Shown here piece after piece: positions 17,601 through 26,611 of a DNA stretch of 64,000 nt (positions are counted from its first letter, which is position 1; the number at the start of each line of letters is the position of its first letter). A model generated the notes under the pieces. The model was given only the letters and a program-made list of their open reading frames with translations. It was not told the DNA's origin and ran no database searches. The DNA lies in the NCBI RefSeq assembly GCF_031454135.1, contig NZ_JAVDQF010000001.1, forward strand, positions 930,001 through 994,000. The letters run 5' to 3'. Source of the stretch: Arthrobacter russicus. Its GTDB lineage: Bacteria; Actinomycetota; Actinomycetes; Actinomycetales; Micrococcaceae. The position numbers were made by a program, and so were the translations under genes.

Positions 17601-18647
17601 CTAGAAAACTGTCCAGTCGAGCACAACTTTGCCACCGACGCCGGACTTGGCTTCGGCGAATCCGGCTTCCCACTCGGTCGCCGGCAGTACATCCGTGATG
17701 ATCGAGGATATGCCCTCGCGCAGCACCGGGTTCGAGGCGAGCATCGCACTCATCGCGTACCAGGTCTCATACATTTCGCGCCCGTAGATGCCCTTGAGCG
17801 TGAGCATATGGGTCACGACCTTGGCCCAATCGATGTCGATCGGCGCAGCGGGCAGGCCCAGCATCGCGATCCGTCCGCCGTGGTTCATGTTCCCGATCAT
17901 TTCCGGCAAGGCGGTCGGGTGGCCGGACATCTCCAGTCCGACGTCGAACCCCTCCCGCATGCCCAATGCAGCCTGGGCGTCTTTGACCCGCATGCTGGAG
18001 ACATCGACGGCGAGGTCCACACCGAGTTTGCGGGCGAGTTCCAGACGCGGCAGGGAGACATCCGTGATCGCGATCTTCCGGGCTCCGGCATGCCGGGCGA
18101 CGGCGATCGCCATCAGGCCGATCGGCCCGGCGCCGGTGATCAGCACATCCTCGCCGAGCACCGGGAAAGCCAAGGCGGTGTGCGTCGCATTGCCGAACGG
18201 GTCGAAGACCGCGCCGAGCTCCGGGGTGATCGATTCATCGTGGTGCACCCAGACATTGGTTTCCGGAATCACCACGTATTCGGCAAACGCACCGTCGCGC
18301 TGCACGCCGACGCTCTGCGTCCGGATGCACATCTGGCGCCGCCCCGCGCGGCAGTTCCGGCAAGTACCGCACACGATGTGGCCTTCGCCGGAGACCCGGT
18401 CGCCGACTTTGACGTCTTTGACTTCACCGCCGACCTCGACCACTTCGCCGTAGAATTCGTGCCCGGCGATCAACGGCGCGTTGATCGTGGACGCCGCCCA
18501 GGCGTCCCAGGCCAGAATGTGCAGATCGGTACCGCAAATACCGGTGGTCATCACCTTGATCTTCACATCGAACTCGCCGGTCTCCGGTTCCGGACGTTCC
18601 ACGAGCTCGAATCCGGCCTGCGGGCCCGGCTTGAACAATGCTTTCAT
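17601..18647 (-). CDS. tdh: L-threonine 3-dehydrogenase
   Basis: Zinc-dependent medium-chain dehydrogenase oxidising L-threonine to 2-amino-3-ketobutyrate with NAD+. Catalytic zinc ligands in [10 protein letters not shown] and GHEFYGEV, structural zinc cysteines C-x2-C-x2-C-x7-C in the [15 protein letters not shown] segment, Rossmann [11 protein letters not shown]. 348 aa, family-typical. First gene of the tdh-kbl operon; divergent LysR gene upstream is the probable regulator. Confidence 0.95.
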   Translation of the reverse strand: MKALFKPGPQAGFELVERPEPETGEFDVKIKVMTTGICGTDLHILAWDAWAASTINAPLIAGHEFYGEVVEVGGEVKDVKVGDRVSGEGHIVCGTCRNCRAGRRQMCIRTQSVGVQRDGAFAEYVVIPETNVWVHHDESITPELGAVFDPFGNATHTALAFPVLGEDVLITGAGPIGLMAIAVARHAGARKIAITDVSLPRLELARKLGVDLAVDVSSMRVKDAQAALGMREGFDVGLEMSGHPTALPEMIGNMNHGGRIAMLGLPAAPIDIDWAKVVTHMLTLKGIYGREMYETWYAMSAMLASNPVLREGISSIITDVLPATEWEAGFAEAKSGVGGKVVLDWTVF

Positions 18648-18704
18648 GCGAACTGCGCCTTCAATCTCTGCTACGCCTCATCGGCTGGTCTGCAATGACC
18701 TCTC

Positions 18705-18734
18705 GGATCCATTAGATGACCTGGATCCCATTAG
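18705..18734. promoter_or_regulatory. Direct-repeat motif in the tdh/LysR divergent region
   Basis: GGATCCATTAG (18705-18715) and GGATCCCATTAG (18723-18734) recur with an 18-bp period in the 129-bp gap between divergent starts. Helical phasing close to two turns would suit a LysR-type tetramer; function is inferred. Confidence 0.4.
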
Positions 18735-18776
18735 CACAATCCCGGAAATGTGAAACTTCCCTTTAGCATTGGCTAC

Positions 18777-19688
18777 ATGGAAATCCATCAGTTGCAGCTG
18801 TTGCGTGAGCTCGGCGAGTTGGGCAGCGTCACCGCGGTGGCTGAGACCCTGAAAGTCACCCCGTCCGCGGTGTCCCAGCAGTTGGCGCAACTGCAACGGG
18901 GCATCGACGTCCCGCTGACCCGGAAAGAAGGCCGCACCCTGGTTTTGACCGAGGCCGGGAAGGTGCTCGCCGAAGCCGGCGGCAAGGTGATTCAAGCCAT
19001 GGCCCAGGCCGAGGCCGCGATCGGCGAACATCTCGAGGATCCCCGCGGCACGGTCAGCGTCTGCGCCTTCCACAGTGCCGGCCAAACGCTCTTCGGCCCG
19101 TTGATCGAAAAACTCAAGGCCGGGCACGGTCCGTCGCTGGCGCTCGCCGACGAAGACGTCTCAGAACACGATTTCCCGGCGCTCACCGGGCGCTACGACT
19201 TGGTGCTGGCGCATCGGATGTCGCACAGCGGGCAATGGGATTCCAGCGGAGTCACCGCCACCACGCTGGCCGAGGAACCGTTCGACGTGGTGCTGCCGAC
19301 CGGTCACCCCTTGGCCGGACGTGCTGCCTTGCGCCCGCAGGACCTGGCCGGCGAACGTTGGGCCACTTCACGTGCCGGCTACTCCCCCGCGGATGTGCTC
19401 AATGCGATTTCGATGGTCACCAGTGCGGAACCGCAGGTGGCGCACCGGGTGAACGACTACAGCACGGTGGCTTCGATCGTGGCCGGCGGCGGGGTCTTGG
19501 GACTGCTGCCCCGCTATTTGGCCACTGCGGCCCTGCCGCCCGGAGTCCTGCTCAAGCCGTTGGACGGCATCCGGACCAGGCGGAAAATCGATCTGCTGAG
19601 CCGTCCGGAGAACCTGGCCCGGCAATCGGTGCGCGCCGTCGCCGATGCGCTGCACGCCGTGGTCAGCGAATTGGTCGCCGCCCATTGA
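18777..19688 (+). CDS. LysR-family transcriptional regulator
   Basis: Winged helix-turn-helix at residues about 17-36 (GSVTAVAETLKVTPSAVSQQ), followed by the periplasmic-binding-like effector domain to the C-terminus (303 aa). ATG 18777 (MEIHQLQLLRELGELG) is the usual LysR N-terminus; an in-frame ATG 27 bp upstream would add an unusual leader. Divergent from tdh-kbl, so it most likely controls threonine degradation, the inducer being perhaps threonine (inference). Confidence 0.85.
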   Translation: MEIHQLQLLRELGELGSVTAVAETLKVTPSAVSQQLAQLQRGIDVPLTRKEGRTLVLTEAGKVLAEAGGKVIQAMAQAEAAIGEHLEDPRGTVSVCAFHSAGQTLFGPLIEKLKAGHGPSLALADEDVSEHDFPALTGRYDLVLAHRMSHSGQWDSSGVTATTLAEEPFDVVLPTGHPLAGRAALRPQDLAGERWATSRAGYSPADVLNAISMVTSAEPQVAHRVNDYSTVASIVAGGGVLGLLPRYLATAALPPGVLLKPLDGIRTRRKIDLLSRPENLARQSVRAVADALHAVVSELVAAH

Positions 19689-19694
19689 CCTCTC

Positions 19695-19751
19695 CGAGTG
19701 GCCAGATCTGCAGGTCAATCCCGGCGTTCAACCTGCTGATCTGGCCACTCG
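19695..19751. repeat. 57-bp palindromic element, copy 1
   Basis: 21-bp arms at 19695-19715 (begins cgagtggccagatctg) and 19731-19751 (ends gatctggccactcg), 15-nt loop, one mismatch. It lies between the convergent LysR and sulfatase genes and supplies the last 12 codons of the sulfatase. A second copy with identical 21-15-21 geometry is at 32104-32160. Confidence 0.85.
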
Positions 19752-21136
19752 AGGCTTGCCACCCAGTCCCGACGCCGGCGCTGCAAGTCTTCGACGATAT
19801 CCGGCCGGGACGCCTGCACGTCGTGCTGCTCGCCCAGATCTTCGGCCAGGTTGTGCAGCCGGTATCCGCTGCCGGGATCGGCATGCTCGATCAGGCGGAC
19901 CATCTTCGCGGCTTCGGAGTCCGGATCGGTCCAGGTGAGTTTCCAATCGCCGCAACGCACCGCCCAGGTCCAACCGCAGTCCCAATGAAATTCGCGCCCG
20001 GGCGGCAACGGCTCGGCCAAGTCGACGCCGTCGAGCACTCCGCTGCCCGGCACCCCCGCGGCCCGCAGCACCGTAGGCGCAATGTCCAGACTGCTGACGG
20101 TTCCGGATTCGGTCCGCCCGCCGCTGAACCCGCCGCCGGGCCAGCGCGCCAGGAACGGCACCCGGATCCCACCTTCGTACAAGGTGTACTTAGTGCCGCG
20201 CAACGGAGCGTTGTCCCCGTAGTTGCAGGTCGATCCGCCGTTGTCGGTCAGGTAGAACACCAAGGTGTCCTCGGCGATGCCCGCCTCGTCCAGCTGGTCC
20301 AGGATCAAGCCGATCTGCCGGTCCATGAGTTCGAGCTGCGCCAGGTAATAGGCCCGGCCGTTCGCCAAATTGGGATTGATCGCCTCTTCGTACCAATCGA
20401 GATAGCTGCCCGCGGTCTCGGACCAATCCGCCAGCGCAGGCAAGCCCCGGGCCGCCAATTCGTCGTCGGGAAGCTGCCAGCAGAAGTTGTGCACTGCATT
20501 GAATGCGAGCATCGCGAAGAACGGCTGCGCTTCCGGCTGCCCGTCCCCGGCGATGAATTCCCGGGTGCGCCGGCCGAGCTCCTCGGTCAGGAATCCTTCG
20601 AGTTCGCTTTCCTGGACGGCACCGCCGGCTCCCTCGAACATCGGCTGCACGGCCATCCGCCAGGACGCCTCGGGGCCGTAATCGGCGACTGCTTGCGCCG
20701 AATGCCGCAGATAATTGAGCCGGCCCATCTGCCCTGCGGCCAAGCCGTAGTAGACCTCTTGGAAACCATGCTGCTCCGGGCAGGCCCGGTCTCCCGGTTC
20801 CTCGTGGCCGTAATGCACCTTGCCGAAATAGCCGGTGCGGTAACCGTCCTCGACAAGCCGCTCGGGCAGCGTCTGGAAGGTTTCGGGCGCCATCGCGGAA
20901 TCGTTGAACCAATGCCCGCCCCAGCGTTTCTGATGCACCCCGACGATGAGGCTGGACCGGGAGGGCGAACAGATCGGCGCGGTGACGTAGGCGTCCGAGT
21001 AGTCCACACCGTCGGCAGCCAAACGATCCAGCGCCGGAGTGCTGACATCGGGGCACAGCCCGGTCGCGGACCGGTCCCCATAGCCATGGTCGTCGGAGAT
21101 GATCAGCAGGACATTGGGTTTCCGGGTGCCGGGCAT
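19715..21136 (-). CDS. Type I (formylglycine) sulfatase, cytoplasmic
   Basis: 473 aa alkaline-phosphatase-superfamily sulfatase. N-terminal metal motif NVLLIISDDHGYGD; Cys56 in CSPSR is the residue converted to formylglycine; HHxx-type GKVHYGHEE region and the late YLTDNGGSTCNYGDNAPLRG and KYTLYEGGIRVPFLARWPGG segments are typical. No signal peptide is present, so the enzyme should act inside the cell on imported sulfated sugars. AAGGAG lies 9 nt before the ATG. Divergent from the secreted beta-helix gene. It needs a formylglycine-generating enzyme, not found here. The C-terminal dozen residues are encoded by a palindromic repeat. Confidence 0.9.
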   Translation of the reverse strand: MPGTRKPNVLLIISDDHGYGDRSATGLCPDVSTPALDRLAADGVDYSDAYVTAPICSPSRSSLIVGVHQKRWGGHWFNDSAMAPETFQTLPERLVEDGYRTGYFGKVHYGHEEPGDRACPEQHGFQEVYYGLAAGQMGRLNYLRHSAQAVADYGPEASWRMAVQPMFEGAGGAVQESELEGFLTEELGRRTREFIAGDGQPEAQPFFAMLAFNAVHNFCWQLPDDELAARGLPALADWSETAGSYLDWYEEAINPNLANGRAYYLAQLELMDRQIGLILDQLDEAGIAEDTLVFYLTDNGGSTCNYGDNAPLRGTKYTLYEGGIRVPFLARWPGGGFSGGRTESGTVSSLDIAPTVLRAAGVPGSGVLDGVDLAEPLPPGREFHWDCGWTWAVRCGDWKLTWTDPDSEAAKMVRLIEHADPGSGYRLHNLAEDLGEQHDVQASRPDIVEDLQRRRRDWVASLEWPDQQVERRD

Positions 21137-21237
21137 GCGGGTGGACTCCTTGCGAAGGACGGCGTCGAAGTGCGGCGGAGTGTTGCTCCGATGCTACGTC
21201 ACCCGACCCCGAATTTTGACACGCTGCGATTTTTTCA

Positions 21238-21266
21238 TTGACATTTTGATCATGATCAGTCAGATT
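21238..21266 (+). promoter_or_regulatory. Promoter with palindromic operator for the beta-helix gene
   Basis: TTGACA (21238-21243), a 17-bp spacer and CAGATT (21261-21266) form a good vegetative promoter 35 bp upstream of the start codon. The spacer contains the perfect 12-bp palindrome TGATCATGATCA (21247-21258), an ideal place for a repressor. Confidence 0.6.
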
Positions 21267-21299
21267 TACGCCAAGGCGTCTACCTATTCTGGAGATAAC

Positions 21300-23297
21300 A
21301 TGGCTTTCGCACTGCGCGCTACCAGCACCGCCGTCCTTTCCATGGGCCTGGCCGTCGGGCTGGTCGCCGGGCCGGCGATCGCGGCACCGGCGATCGCGGC
21401 ACCGGCGGCCGCGGCTTCGGCCGTCGTCGGCGACCAGTACTTCGTCGACTGTTCCGCGGCCGCGTCCGGTAATGGCCGCAGCACGCAGTCTCCGTTCAAC
21501 TCGCTGGACTCGGTCAATGCGCTGCTGCTCGCCCCCGGAGCCACCGTGTCGCTCAAACGGGGCAGCAGTTGCCGGGGCACTCTGGCCCCACAGGGTTCAG
21601 GAACCGCGGAGTCTCCGATTTCGATCGGCGCTTACGGCCCCGGCAGCGCCCGGCCGGTGATCGACGGCAATGGCGCCACCGACACCGTGCTGTTGAAGAA
21701 CATCCAGGGCATCGAAATCCGGGACCTCGAAGTCACGAATGCGAAGCTGCCGGCCAGCAAGCGACGCGGGGTCTTCGTCAATCTGGAGAACTTCGGCACG
21801 GCCAACCACGTCGTGGTCCAAAACCTCTACGTGCATGACATCGCCGGCGACGACAGCAAGGACACCAACGGCAGCGGCGGGATCCTGGCCAGCGTGACCG
21901 GCACCGCCAAACCCAGCAATTTCGATGATTTGCGGATCCTCGGCAACACCGTGGACACAGTGGACCGCAGCGGCATCAGCGCGGTCGCCTCGGTCTGGGC
22001 GGAACGGGCCGCGGTCGGCAGCAGCACGATCAGCTATCCCTGGACGCCGAGCACCGGTGTGGTGATCAGCGGCAATACGGTCAAGAACACCGGTGGCGAC
22101 GGCATCGTCGCGCAAACCGCGAAGAATGCGCTGATCGAGCGCAATACCGTGGCCGGCTTCCAGAAACGCTCGGCCGGCTACAACGCCGGGATCTGGCCCT
22201 GGAATTCCGATGGCACGGTGTTCCGGTACAACGAAGCCTCCGGTGGGCAGACCACCCGGGACGGCATGGCCTTCGACGTCGACCAGGGCACCGACGGGAC
22301 GGTTTTCGAGTACAACTACAGCCACGACAATGCCGGCGGCTTTTTCCTGCTCTGCAACGCGACCGGCGTGGTGAAGAACGCAGTGATCCGTTACAACATC
22401 AGCCAGAACGACAGCTACCGCGGCTTCGAGAACTGTAGCGGCGGGATCGAAAGTGCCAGCATTTACAACAACACCATCTACATCGGCCCCGGGATCTCGC
22501 AGACCGTGATCAATGAGAACAACGGAAACGCCCGGAACGTCGTTTTCCGGAACAATCTGGTGCTCAAAGAGGGCAGCGGCAGCGCCAGCTTCAAGCTGGC
22601 CTCCGGAAGCAAATACGTGCTCGGCAACAACGCCGTGTTCAACGTCGCTTCCGTGCCGGCCAATCCGGGCGGCATCGGCGCGGATCCGCGGCTGATGGGC
22701 CGCGGCACCGGGAGTTCGATCCAGGCTCTGGACGGCTATCGGCTGCACGACAGTTCACCTGCGCTGGCTGCCGGGGCGGTGATTCCGGACAACGGCGGAC
22801 AGGACGCCTTCGGCAATCCGGTGGCCGCGGATACCGCGCCCAATATCGGCGCCGACAATGGAGCCGGGGTGGCCGGCCCCGCTCCGGCCCCGGTGCTGGC
22901 CAACAGCGCGCCTTCCCTGGCCAACCCGGGCTTCGAAAGCGGCAGCCTGTCGCCCTGGGCCGCGAGCCGGGCCAGCATCAGCAGCGCGGCGCGCAGCGGG
23001 GCTTACGCGCTCAGCCTCAACGCCACCGCCTCGAAATTCGCCACGGCCGAACAAACTGTGAGCGGGATGACGCCCGGGATGAAATACCGGTTGACCGCCT
23101 GGATCGCCTCCGACGGCCAGCCGACCGTGTTGGGCATGAAGAACAACGGAAACCAGCAGAGTTCATCCTCCAGCAGCACCGGTTGGACCCAGGTCTCGGT
23201 CGATTTCACCGCGAACGGCAGCAGCGCCACGGCGTTCTGCTACCGGCCCACGGCAGGCACCGCCCGATGCGATGATTTCTCGATCAGTCCGCTCTGA
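21300..23297 (+). CDS. Secreted right-handed beta-helix protein (pectate lyase/PL-like) with C-terminal carbohydrate-binding module
   Basis: 665 aa. Signal peptide with Ala-rich cleavage region containing a duplicated PAIAA. The body (residues about 55-480) is a parallel beta-helix rich in N-N-x-I/V repeats (VVQNLYVHDI, NLYVHD, VISGNTVKNTGGDGI, NALIERNTV, FEYNYSHDN, AVIRYNISQNDS), a fold used by polysaccharide lyases and some glycosidases. DPRL and GxDNGAG-like segments end the helix. Residues about 535-665 form a galactose-binding-like sandwich (NPGFESGSLSPW, GWTQVSVDFTANGS), like CBM4/9 or CBM22 modules. GGAG is 6 nt before ATG 21300. The catalytic residues and exact PL family cannot be assigned by eye. 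Confidence 0.8.
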   Translation: MAFALRATSTAVLSMGLAVGLVAGPAIAAPAIAAPAAAASAVVGDQYFVDCSAAASGNGRSTQSPFNSLDSVNALLLAPGATVSLKRGSSCRGTLAPQGSGTAESPISIGAYGPGSARPVIDGNGATDTVLLKNIQGIEIRDLEVTNAKLPASKRRGVFVNLENFGTANHVVVQNLYVHDIAGDDSKDTNGSGGILASVTGTAKPSNFDDLRILGNTVDTVDRSGISAVASVWAERAAVGSSTISYPWTPSTGVVISGNTVKNTGGDGIVAQTAKNALIERNTVAGFQKRSAGYNAGIWPWNSDGTVFRYNEASGGQTTRDGMAFDVDQGTDGTVFEYNYSHDNAGGFFLLCNATGVVKNAVIRYNISQNDSYRGFENCSGGIESASIYNNTIYIGPGISQTVINENNGNARNVVFRNNLVLKEGSGSASFKLASGSKYVLGNNAVFNVASVPANPGGIGADPRLMGRGTGSSIQALDGYRLHDSSPALAAGAVIPDNGGQDAFGNPVAADTAPNIGADNGAGVAGPAPAPVLANSAPSLANPGFESGSLSPWAASRASISSAARSGAYALSLNATASKFATAEQTVSGMTPGMKYRLTAWIASDGQPTVLGMKNNGNQQSSSSSSTGWTQVSVDFTANGSSATAFCYRPTAGTARCDDFSISPL

Positions 23298-24222
23298 GCT
23301 GCGCCTTTGTGGCGGCCGGGCGCTTCGCCCCGTTGCGCAGCACCACGGCGATTCCGACCACACAGAGCACTAGCCCGATCGTCTCGGCCGGGTTGGGCCA
23401 GGGTTTGCCGAACCAGAAGATCTCCGCTGCCCGGACCAGAAACGGCACGGCCAGCGAGACCGTGGCGGTGAAAACCGCGCCCTTGTCATGGATCAACCGG
23501 TGTTGGATCAGATATACCGGAACGTAGACTGCTACACCCAAAACCAGAAACCAGAGCCAATCCAGCGGCGCAATCGCGAAGAATCCGGCGAATGAGCCGG
23601 TCGCCGCCAGCAGCAAAAACAGCAGCACCGTGCCGAACAGGAAAATGCCCAGCAGCAAGTCCCCGGGATCGTACCCCCGGGAGATCCGGGCATAGTGCTG
23701 GCCGTAGAGCGCGATCGAACTCACTGCGATCACCGCGGCGGCAATACCGGCGAGCCGGACCGGGCCGTCAGCCGTAGTGGCATGGAACGAGCCCAACACA
23801 TAGACGGCGGCGCCCACGACTGCCAACAGCACGGCCAATGCGGCAAGCCGGCCGGATCGCTGTTGGAAGAAAAGCACGCCGAAAACCAGAGACAGGCCAG
23901 GCGCCATCGCAATGACCAGATTGGTCACTGACGTCCCCACCACCGAGATCGCGAAGACCGAGCACAGCGCGTAGACCGCCACGCCGAGCACCCCCGAGAC
24001 CAGCAACGGAGCCGGCTTGCGCACGATCAACTGGAGGGATCGCACGAGCGCACCCCGGCTGCGCAGCGCGATCAAAAGCAAACCCAAACAGCTGAACAGC
24101 GACCGCCCGGCCGCTACGGTCTGCGGATCGTTGCGTTCCAACAAAACCCCGGAGAGGACCCAGGTCGCGGCCAACAGCACCGCGAGCGCCGTGCACAGCA
24201 ACCAGGTCCTGGCCGGGCTCAC
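23284..24222 (-). CDS. EamA/DMT-family membrane transporter
   Basis: 312 aa with ten hydrophobic helices and two EamA repeats (drug/metabolite transporter superfamily). Start overlaps the Gfo/Idh stop by 4 bp, so it is the last gene of the glycan operon. The 3' end overlaps the convergent beta-helix gene by 14 bp. In this context it could export a catabolic product or import a small sugar derivative; substrate is unknown. The ATTWVLSGVLLERNDPQ N-terminus is family-like. Confidence 0.8.
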   Translation of the reverse strand: MSPARTWLLCTALAVLLAATWVLSGVLLERNDPQTVAAGRSLFSCLGLLLIALRSRGALVRSLQLIVRKPAPLLVSGVLGVAVYALCSVFAISVVGTSVTNLVIAMAPGLSLVFGVLFFQQRSGRLAALAVLLAVVGAAVYVLGSFHATTADGPVRLAGIAAAVIAVSSIALYGQHYARISRGYDPGDLLLGIFLFGTVLLFLLLAATGSFAGFFAIAPLDWLWFLVLGVAVYVPVYLIQHRLIHDKGAVFTATVSLAVPFLVRAAEIFWFGKPWPNPAETIGLVLCVVGIAVVLRNGAKRPAATKAQLRAD

Positions 24223-25457
24223 CGCCCCGCTGCCACATCCGGCACCGTTGCCGCGCGGACCGCACCCCCGGAGTCCGGCTGTCCGGCCTCGAAGTACTCG
24301 CGCAGTTCGGCCGGCAGCTCCGGAACGCGCCGGGCCCCGCCGTCGCTGCGCAAGGACTGCGCGGCGAGCACCCCTGCTGCGACGGCTTCCCGGGCTGCGA
24401 CCGGGTTGGTCGCCGTCGGGCCTCCGGACACCGCGAAGCGCAGGAACTCGGCAATCAAGGACGGGTCCGCACCGCCGTGCCCCTCGTCGTCGCCGGCGAT
24501 CACCAGGGTCTCATCGGGTTCGGGCAGGCTGTGCGTGTGCCGGCTGGTCCAGATCTTGATCAACTCCCCCGGGCCGTCGCCGTAGTTCTCAATCCGGCCC
24601 TCGGTACCGATCACCGTGTAATTCCGCCAATAGTCAGGCGTGAACATGCACTGCTGATAGGACGCCAGCACCCCGTTGTCCAGGACCATCTGCATCATCG
24701 AAAGGTCTTCGACGTCGATCACCGGATTCAGATCGGTCTGCGCTGCGGGCGGCCAGTTGCCCGCGGAGAACCAATCCCCCATCCGCCGGTCCGAGTTGTC
24801 CCGCCGGGAGGCCACGTCTCCGTACACGCTCAACGATCCGATCGCGGAGACCGAGCGGGTGTATCCACCGGCCAGCCAGTGGATCACATCGATGTCGTGC
24901 GCCCCTTTCTGCAACAGCAGGGAATTGACCTTGGCCCGTTCCGCATGCCAGTCCTTGAAGTAGTAATCCCCGCCGTTGCCCACGAAATGCCGGCACCAGA
25001 CCGCTTTGACTTCGCCGATCCGGCCGGATTCGATGATCTCGCGCATTTGCCGCACCACCGGCATGTGCCGCATATTGTGTCCCACGTAGAGCCGGGTGCC
25101 GGTCCGGTAGGCGGTTTCCAGGATCCGGTCCGCCGCCTCCAGCGAGATGTCCAGCGGCTTTTCGCAAAAGGCCGGGATGCCGGCCTCCAAGAGCGGGATC
25201 ACCACCTCGGCATGGGCGAAGTCCGGGACCAGCACCACGACGGCGTCCGGGCGCTCGGCGATCAGCTCCGTCAAATCCGCGGTGACCTTTGCCTCCGGAA
25301 GCTTGGCCGCCGCGTCCGCCCGGCCCCGTTCGCTCAGGTCGCAGACGATGCTCACCCGGGATCCGGCTGCCCCGTTCGAGGGCTGTTCCAAATAACGCCA
25401 CAATCCGGCACGCAGGCCGAACCCCACGATCCCGACGCGCAAATCCAGCTCAGTCAT
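24219..25457 (-). CDS. Gfo/Idh/MocA-family oxidoreductase
   Basis: 412 aa NAD(P)-dependent sugar or cyclitol dehydrogenase. Rossmann start VGIVGFGLRAGLWRYLEQ, conserved EKP lysine in FCEKPLDISLEAADR, and the substrate-domain HDIDVIHWLAGG with the catalytic-region histidine. Start ATG 25455-25457 has AAAGGA upstream. Follows the LacI gene after a strong hairpin and is coupled to the EamA gene. Likely oxidises a monosaccharide or uronate released from the imported glycan; which one is not determinable. Confidence 0.85.
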   Translation of the reverse strand: MTELDLRVGIVGFGLRAGLWRYLEQPSNGAAGSRVSIVCDLSERGRADAAAKLPEAKVTADLTELIAERPDAVVVLVPDFAHAEVVIPLLEAGIPAFCEKPLDISLEAADRILETAYRTGTRLYVGHNMRHMPVVRQMREIIESGRIGEVKAVWCRHFVGNGGDYYFKDWHAERAKVNSLLLQKGAHDIDVIHWLAGGYTRSVSAIGSLSVYGDVASRRDNSDRRMGDWFSAGNWPPAAQTDLNPVIDVEDLSMMQMVLDNGVLASYQQCMFTPDYWRNYTVIGTEGRIENYGDGPGELIKIWTSRHTHSLPEPDETLVIAGDDEGHGGADPSLIAEFLRFAVSGGPTATNPVAAREAVAAGVLAAQSLRSDGGARRVPELPAELREYFEAGQPDSGGAVRAATVPDVAAGR

Positions 25458-25475
25458 AGTTTGTCCTTTCCTCTT

Positions 25476-25542
25476 CCCGCTGAGCGTTGACTTATGGCGG
25501 TCAATCAGGTTCCATAGCCGCCACAAGTCAACGCTCAGCGGG
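25476..25542. repeat. Long inverted repeat between LacI and Gfo/Idh genes
   Basis: 25-bp arms (25476-25500 and 25518-25542, the left starting cccgctgagcgttgac) with a single mismatch and a 17-nt loop. It lies just after the LacI stop and 18 bp before the Gfo/Idh start on the same transcript. It could reduce read-through, stabilise the upstream mRNA or be a degraded mobile palindrome. Confidence 0.8.
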
Positions 25543-25555
25543 GTTTGTGCAAGTT

Positions 25556-26551
25556 TCAGGGAGCGCTTTCGCGCACGAAAATCTTCCAGGGAAAATCGAT
25601 GACCCGAGCCGGCGAATCATCGCCTTGCGCCCGGCGCACCAAGAGCTCCGCCACCGCGTCGAAGAACCCTTCCGGGCCCACCGAAGTCAGGCTCGGCGCC
25701 ATCCTTTCCCCTTCTTCGGTATTGCCGACGCCGACCACGTCCAAGTCCGTGCCGATCCGGAGGCCGAGCCGTTGCGCCGCATTCACCGCGCTCATCGCAG
25801 CGAAATCCGTCGTCGCATAGATTGCGCTCGGCCGGTCGGCCCGATCCAACAACCGCATCGCCGCGGCATAGGCGCTCGCCGGCGAGCGGTCGAAGGTGGC
25901 GATGAAGTTGTTGCGCAACGGGATCCCGGCCGCCGCCAATCCGTCCACATAGGGTTGGAATCTGGCCGGATCCGAGTTGTTCCGGGACCGTTCGGTGGTC
26001 AGGATCGCGATTTCGCGGTGTTTTCCGAGCAAATGCTGCATCGCCAGCACGCAGCCGGGGCCGGCCAACGAACGGATCACGTCGAAGCCGGCGGCCGGCA
26101 ACTCTTCCTGGAAGACCACCAGCCGTTTGCCCTGTCCGGCGAACGCCTCGAGTTCCGGCTGCTTCCCGGGCGAAGCCGCATCGATGAACACCGCATCGGC
26201 GTCGTGGCCCCGGAGCACGCTGGCCCAATCGGCGTCGGCCAGAATCATCGGCGTGATGCCCAGCGGCATCGCACGGCGTTGCACCGCTTCGATCACACCC
26301 AGTGCCCAGGGATCCGAAAGCATGGTCAGCGAGAGCAGGATGGTTTCGGTCCGTCCGGTCCGGATCTTGCGGGCGGCCCGGTCCGGGCTGTAGCCCAAGC
26401 GCCCGGCGACCTCCCGGATCCGTTCCGCCGTGGCCTTCGCCACCCCGCCGTTTCCGTCCGGCGAACCGGATCGGCCGGAGAGCACATAGGAAACCGACGC
26501 CGTCGAAACCCCAGCCTGCTCGGCGACCTGCTTGATGGTCACTCTGCCCAC
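25556..26551 (-). CDS. LacI-family transcriptional regulator
   Basis: 331 aa. Canonical HTH VTIKQVAEQAGVSTASVSYVL with hinge GYSPDRAARKIRTGRT, then a periplasmic-binding-like sugar-sensing domain. GTG 26551 has GGAGAG upstream at 7-8 nt. Lies downstream of the transporter genes on the same strand, so it probably autoregulates the operon by binding the palindrome at 30425-30440. Effector is likely an oligosaccharide breakdown product (inference). Confidence 0.9.
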   Translation of the reverse strand: MGRVTIKQVAEQAGVSTASVSYVLSGRSGSPDGNGGVAKATAERIREVAGRLGYSPDRAARKIRTGRTETILLSLTMLSDPWALGVIEAVQRRAMPLGITPMILADADWASVLRGHDADAVFIDAASPGKQPELEAFAGQGKRLVVFQEELPAAGFDVIRSLAGPGCVLAMQHLLGKHREIAILTTERSRNNSDPARFQPYVDGLAAAGIPLRNNFIATFDRSPASAYAAAMRLLDRADRPSAIYATTDFAAMSAVNAAQRLGLRIGTDLDVVGVGNTEEGERMAPSLTSVGPEGFFDAVAELLVRRAQGDDSPARVIDFPWKIFVRESAP

Positions 26552-26611
26552 TGGCCTGCTCTCCCATTCCGTCCGCTGGACACTGCCCCCGACTGCCCGG
26601 GATTCCTGCTG

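Noticed and set aside
19235-21241. Long plus-strand frame across the sulfatase
   Set aside because: Opposite to a sulfatase with intact motifs; unlikely amino acid composition and no ribosome site.
25476-25542. Insertion sequence terminal repeats
   Set aside because: Arms are only 17 bp apart, with no transposase and no target-site duplication.
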